64,000 bases of DNA, from the NCBI GenBank assembly GCA_004352715.1, contig SCFE01000031.1, positions 1,352,622 to 1,416,621 of the forward strand. Direction: 5' to 3'. Below are positions 60,467 through 64,000 of the stretch, piece by piece. The notes under the pieces are model-generated. The model did not search any database and had not been told where the DNA came from. It was given only the letters and a program-made list of their open reading frames with translations. Numbering within the stretch: position 1 is the first letter of the stretch; every line of letters begins with the position of its first letter. A program made the translations under genes and the position numbers. The stretch is from Hofstenia miamia (taxonomy: Eukaryota > Xenacoelomorpha > Acoela).

Positions 60467-62042
60467 ATGGCAGTTGGAAATGTTCAAATTGATAAAGTTT
60501 ACTTGGATGTTCTTCAGGACACATCAATTCCTTTTAACTGGGCTAGACAAATTGTTAAGCAAATGCTTTATGGAAGGGGATCAATCATTAGTTGCATGTT
60601 AATAAAATATTACCATGAATATCTTATTGCAAACCATCATTATGACATAAAAGACCTCCCACAACTAGCAAATATATTTTCCGAGAAAGTTATAAATACA
60701 GAGACAACCTTATCTCATGGATCAAGGTTTACCTGGAAAAAAATAGAGTGTAGTTTATTAGATGAACAAAGTAAGACAGTGGAATACGTTCTAGCAATAC
60801 CCAATTCTAAAAATCTAAAAAAAATTCCCAGGAATGAAGCAATTGAACATTATTTGCAGTCCGAATTTAATGCAGCAATGAACTTTGCATGGGACATGAA
60901 CTTTACATTTTCTGGAAAACTTTTCATTTGGGAAGGCCTTTATAGAAATGTTAAAATGAGAAGTCTTTTCAACATGATTTATGTAAAAGAAATAGATTTT
61001 CCATGTCTTCTTATGCCGGAATGCTTGGGCTTGCAAGCTGAATTAATTGATCACAAATTAGATGTGAAAGGGTCTCTTGATTTGCTAAGTATTACATGGA
61101 CAACTCCTTATCTTTTAGACATAAATGACTTTAGTGAAACCGGTAGTGTGGGTAGTGGTGCATCTGGTACTTGTAAATTTTTGGAAGTTAAAGAATCAGC
61201 AGTTGTTCCAAAATGCGCTCTTTTATTGAAAACAAAATTTGTAGCAAAAGAAATTAAAATCTTACCATTGAAATCTAGCTCTTCCAACAGCAACTCTTCT
61301 AAAATATCAACATCACCACGGACTCAGATTTTAAAAGAATCGTGCGCTATATATTCAATGGGTGCCATAAGAAATCCAAATATTGTAAAGCCATGTAAAC
61401 TAGAAATACAAGACTTTTTTAATTCATCTTTAGTGAGAAGTCAACCATTCATGTTATTTAAAAATGAAACGAATGGTCAACGACTATTTGCCACAATGGA
61501 ATATGTTGAAGGAAAAGATGTTTCCCGTATACCAATTCGAACGTTGAGTGAACAATCTAAGCTTTTGATCGTATTAAAAGTTGCAGAAACTCTAAATATT
61601 TTTCATGAAAACGGCTATATTCATAATGACATACACTTGGGTAATGTAAGATTGACAGAAGATTCAAATGATGTCACAATAATTGATCTAGGTTGCTGTG
61701 AAAAGCTTACTGAATATAATTTTATAAAAGACATCAACAGTTTAGTTAAGATAACATTCCGTTTGTATCAACTTAGCAAATCTACTGAAACCAGCTTTGT
61801 GAATGCTAATGTTCCTCAATTGTTAAGGCCATTTGTGCTTGATAGAATTGCTAATATCTATAAAAACAGTAAGTATAAAAAAATGAATGAAATCATGGAA
61901 AGCTTCTCAATGTCTGTAAATGGAATAGTTTTGGAGCGAAGATTCTTAGACTTCGGGTTCTACGTTCAAAATGCACTGGCATCATCTAATACCTATAAGA
62001 AATTTTCATCCCTCGTTGACAAGTATGCTCAATATTATCAAG
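60467..62042 (+). CDS. Divergent protein kinase-like protein, main exon
   Basis: Encodes residues 1-525. The ATG at 60467 has good context (GAAATGG), and an in-frame TAG at 60404-60406 blocks an extension unless an upstream exon is spliced in. Residues 1-220 match no family I recognise. The kinase core follows: glycine loop GSGASG (229-234), β3 lysine in FVAKEIK (Lys261), a Ser-rich insert (269-283), likely αC Glu291, hinge MEYVEGKD, catalytic loop YIHNDIHLGN (Asp388, Asn393) and DLG (Asp407). About 15 residues later KDINSL resembles the αF Asp motif, so the activation segment and APE motif appear to be missing. HND replaces HRD (non-RD type). Catalytic residues are kept, so activity is possible; substrate unknown. 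Without splicing the frame would end at 62053. The compact layout recalls Crinkler-type or other atypical kinases (inference). Confidence 0.88.
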
Positions 62043-63311
62043 GTACCTTTTAAATTTTAGCCCAACTATGCTCTCCTTAATTAAGTGTATTAAGATTTTT
62101 GGAAACAATGTTTAATAAGCAAAACATATAGGAAGAACCCTTCAGTGAAATATTCGTTTCAGGAACACAATTTAATGCAGAATTGTTATATTCATAGTAT
62201 ATGCAAAGATATTTATGGCTGCAATTGGCTATTTAAAGTTTCACAACAGTGAATTCTCCACTATAGAAAAAGTCTGAAAATCTAGTTTTATCTTTTAGAA
62301 GTAATCCTCATACTTGTTTCATAATTTTGAAACATAATTATGTTTGCGTAGATTACAAACATTGATTCTAACAAAATATTAATCAATGCTAACACTGCCA
62401 TTATTTAGTCAGCATATGCAGTATTTTGAAATCTATCAATTATTTAAAAAACAATTTTGTTAGAATTTTTTGTGTATTCTTATAAAGTTCAAATGCTTGC
62501 ATAATTATTCGGTTATATTTGCTAATTGCGATGTGAAACCTGAACTGTGCATAAAAAGTATGGCAAGAAAAGGCTTAGTTCTCTAAATTTACAGTTAATT
62601 TATAAACTTCCTATCATATTATAACAGTAAAATCAAATACAAGTTTTCATCTCTTTTGAAACACATTAATGGAACTTTAGCTTTTTTCTTTCTCATTTCA
62701 CAATCATTTATGTAAAAACAATAATTATCAGTAAATTTGCAGAAAATTTGAATAGTCATCCAGTTCTTGGTCTAACCAAAAGATTAGGGATTGAATCAAC
62801 TAATATTTCATTTGTTTTTAACAAATAACCACCAAATTCTAGTATTCAAATGTTTGAAAAAACTGTCTGGAATACTGAGGCCTAGTTTTCAATAGATATT
62901 AGGCAAATTACCAATAACACTGCATTGTCTTTTGTTTATGCCAATGTCTAACATCTGTAAAATTCCATAGACAGCATCTTTGTTTAAAAAACACAAAAAT
63001 TATTTTAGAATATCTCTATGTGTGTGTGAAATTATATTTTTGCTCAGCTTAAGTATTAACAATAATTATAGTATTTGGTTTGCAATTAAATATTGGAACT
63101 GTTCTCTACACAACTACTAACTGAGTATATCTGATTTTGTGATCATTTGAATATTTGCTCAATCTGATTTTAAAACGAAAATTTGATTTGGCATCAACCT
63201 AAAAAGTTTTATTTTTTACATTAATAATATTTATTTATATTAATAATAATAATAATAAAATTAATTGTTGAATTTCAACATTTACTAAATGTAATGGTTT
63301 GATTATTTTAG
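62043..63311 (+). other. Intron of the kinase-like gene
   Basis: 1269 bp, starting GTACCT after ...ATCAAG and ending TTTGATTATTTTAG. AT-rich, no repeats of note except (TAA)n near its 3' end. Splicing joins codon CAA + G to AG, giving Glu, and keeps the frame open. Confidence 0.7.
63239..63258. repeat. (TAA)n microsatellite in the intron
   Basis: About six TAA units shortly before the splice acceptor. Confidence 0.9.
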
Positions 63312-63472
63312 AGCAAGGGAACAGCAATGTTGTTGTTGATACTGCCAACTCACATGCTGATGTCGAGTTATTACAGATTCAATTGTCACAGCAATTTACT
63401 AAAAATCAAAAGCACCAACTCTTGAAGCAAAAAGAAGTTGTTTTGAATTCAATGCAGTCTCTGTCGAAATAA
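63312..63472 (+). CDS. Kinase-like protein, last exon
   Basis: After the acceptor TTTGATTATTTTAG (AG 63310-63311), the frame continuing from the main exon stays open for 53 codons to TAA at 63470-63472. It is polar and Gln/Leu-rich (DVELLQIQLSQQFTKNQKHQ, then LLKQKEVVLNSMQ), likely a C-terminal helix or short coiled coil. It gives a protein of about 578 residues. Two polyadenylation signals follow within 200 bp. The exon is missed by ATG-to-stop gene calling. Alternative: intron retention yields a 528-residue form. Confidence 0.72.
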
Positions 63473-64000
63473 ATTTTACTATTGACTATATTTACGAATT
63501 ATATCAAAGAGATGATTAATAGAAGTCTGATCTTTTGTTGCTTTGACAAATTGTTTTAGACGAAACATATTGTGATAAATTTAATAAAAAAGCCAGTATA
63601 GATATTGATAAATTGAAGATTTAAAAATAATTTTGCACTGATTTTCGAAAATAAATGTATACAAATATACAAATATCGTAGACAGCAATTTTGTGATGCC
63701 AATATCTAATGAGAGTTTACAAATTTGTTACAAATCTACCTCGAAATGTGTATTAGTGTATTATTAATTCATAAATTCATGAAATTAACCATACAAAAAT
63801 GTTGAAGTTATGTATCACTCATGATGTTGCAAGCATATAACAATATTTTGATTAATTGAAAACTGACTATTTTTATGAGAGAAAATCACTTTTTTTGCCT
63901 AAGTAGTAATCTTTGAACTTACTGACATTAGGTTCAATTTTTCTTAGAACTTTCTTAATTTTGTTTTAACTGGTGTCAGCCATTCAATAATATATATATA
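63473..64000. other. 3' UTR and downstream AT-rich DNA
   Basis: Contains the two AATAAA signals; nothing else recognised. It ends in a TA array (63990-64000) at the window edge. Confidence 0.5.
63583..63588 (+). terminator. Polyadenylation signal AATAAA (first)
   Basis: AATAAA 111 bp after the stop codon of the kinase-like gene. A second, AATAAA at 63650-63655, may also be used. Common by chance in AT-rich DNA, but well placed. Confidence 0.45.

Noticed and set aside
60815-61293. Minus-strand frames opposite the kinase-like exon
   Set aside because: Shadows of a strongly supported coding exon.
1-64000. CRISPR arrays, bacterial-type operons, tRNA or rRNA genes
   Set aside because: None seen. 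Repeats are microsatellites and transposon ends, and the genes have introns.

Overview
This is a low-GC eukaryotic window. It has sparse coding sequence, many (TA)n arrays (some broken by runs of N) and numerous decayed transposons. Intron-containing genes, Ty3/Gypsy, non-LTR, mariner-like, hAT-like and PIF/Harbinger-like elements, and retroelement relatives common in aquatic invertebrates suggest an AT-rich invertebrate animal. The sequence alone does not fix the species.

Layout: 1-3075 is a dead Ty3/Gypsy element on the minus strand, cut by the window edge, with gag zinc knuckles, protease, RT, RNase H and integrase in order. From 3 to 56 kb the window is mostly non-coding DNA carrying short non-autonomous DNA transposons (8.3, 12.2-13.0, 22.8-23.3, 27.5, 30.6, 52.6 and 55.8 kb), a possible solo LTR (6.0 kb), a scrambled LINE RT (15.4-16.2 kb) and several candidate short exons. 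The best of these is a signal-peptide-like first exon on the minus strand at 48.3-48.4 kb with a consensus splice donor. At 38.9-42.2 kb lie a 292-bp exact duplication beside a single N (probably an assembly join), a 171-bp diverged repeat that ends just past a TATA box, and an exon-like segment with strong splice sites at 40769-40835.

From 56.8 to 59.8 kb there is a frameshifted non-LTR retroelement on the minus strand. It carries a PHD-like zinc finger, an RT and a C-terminal restriction-like endonuclease domain. About 700 bp away, on the opposite strand, is the one clearly intact gene of the window: a divergent protein kinase-like protein at 60467-63472. It has one long exon and a short last exon at 63312-63472, recovered from matching splice sites. 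The protein keeps the glycine loop, VAxK lysine, catalytic Asp/Asn and DLG, but has no visible activation segment or APE motif, and its first ~220 residues are of unknown function.

No tRNA, rRNA or CRISPR array was seen. Most other short open frames here are what AT-rich non-coding DNA gives by chance.
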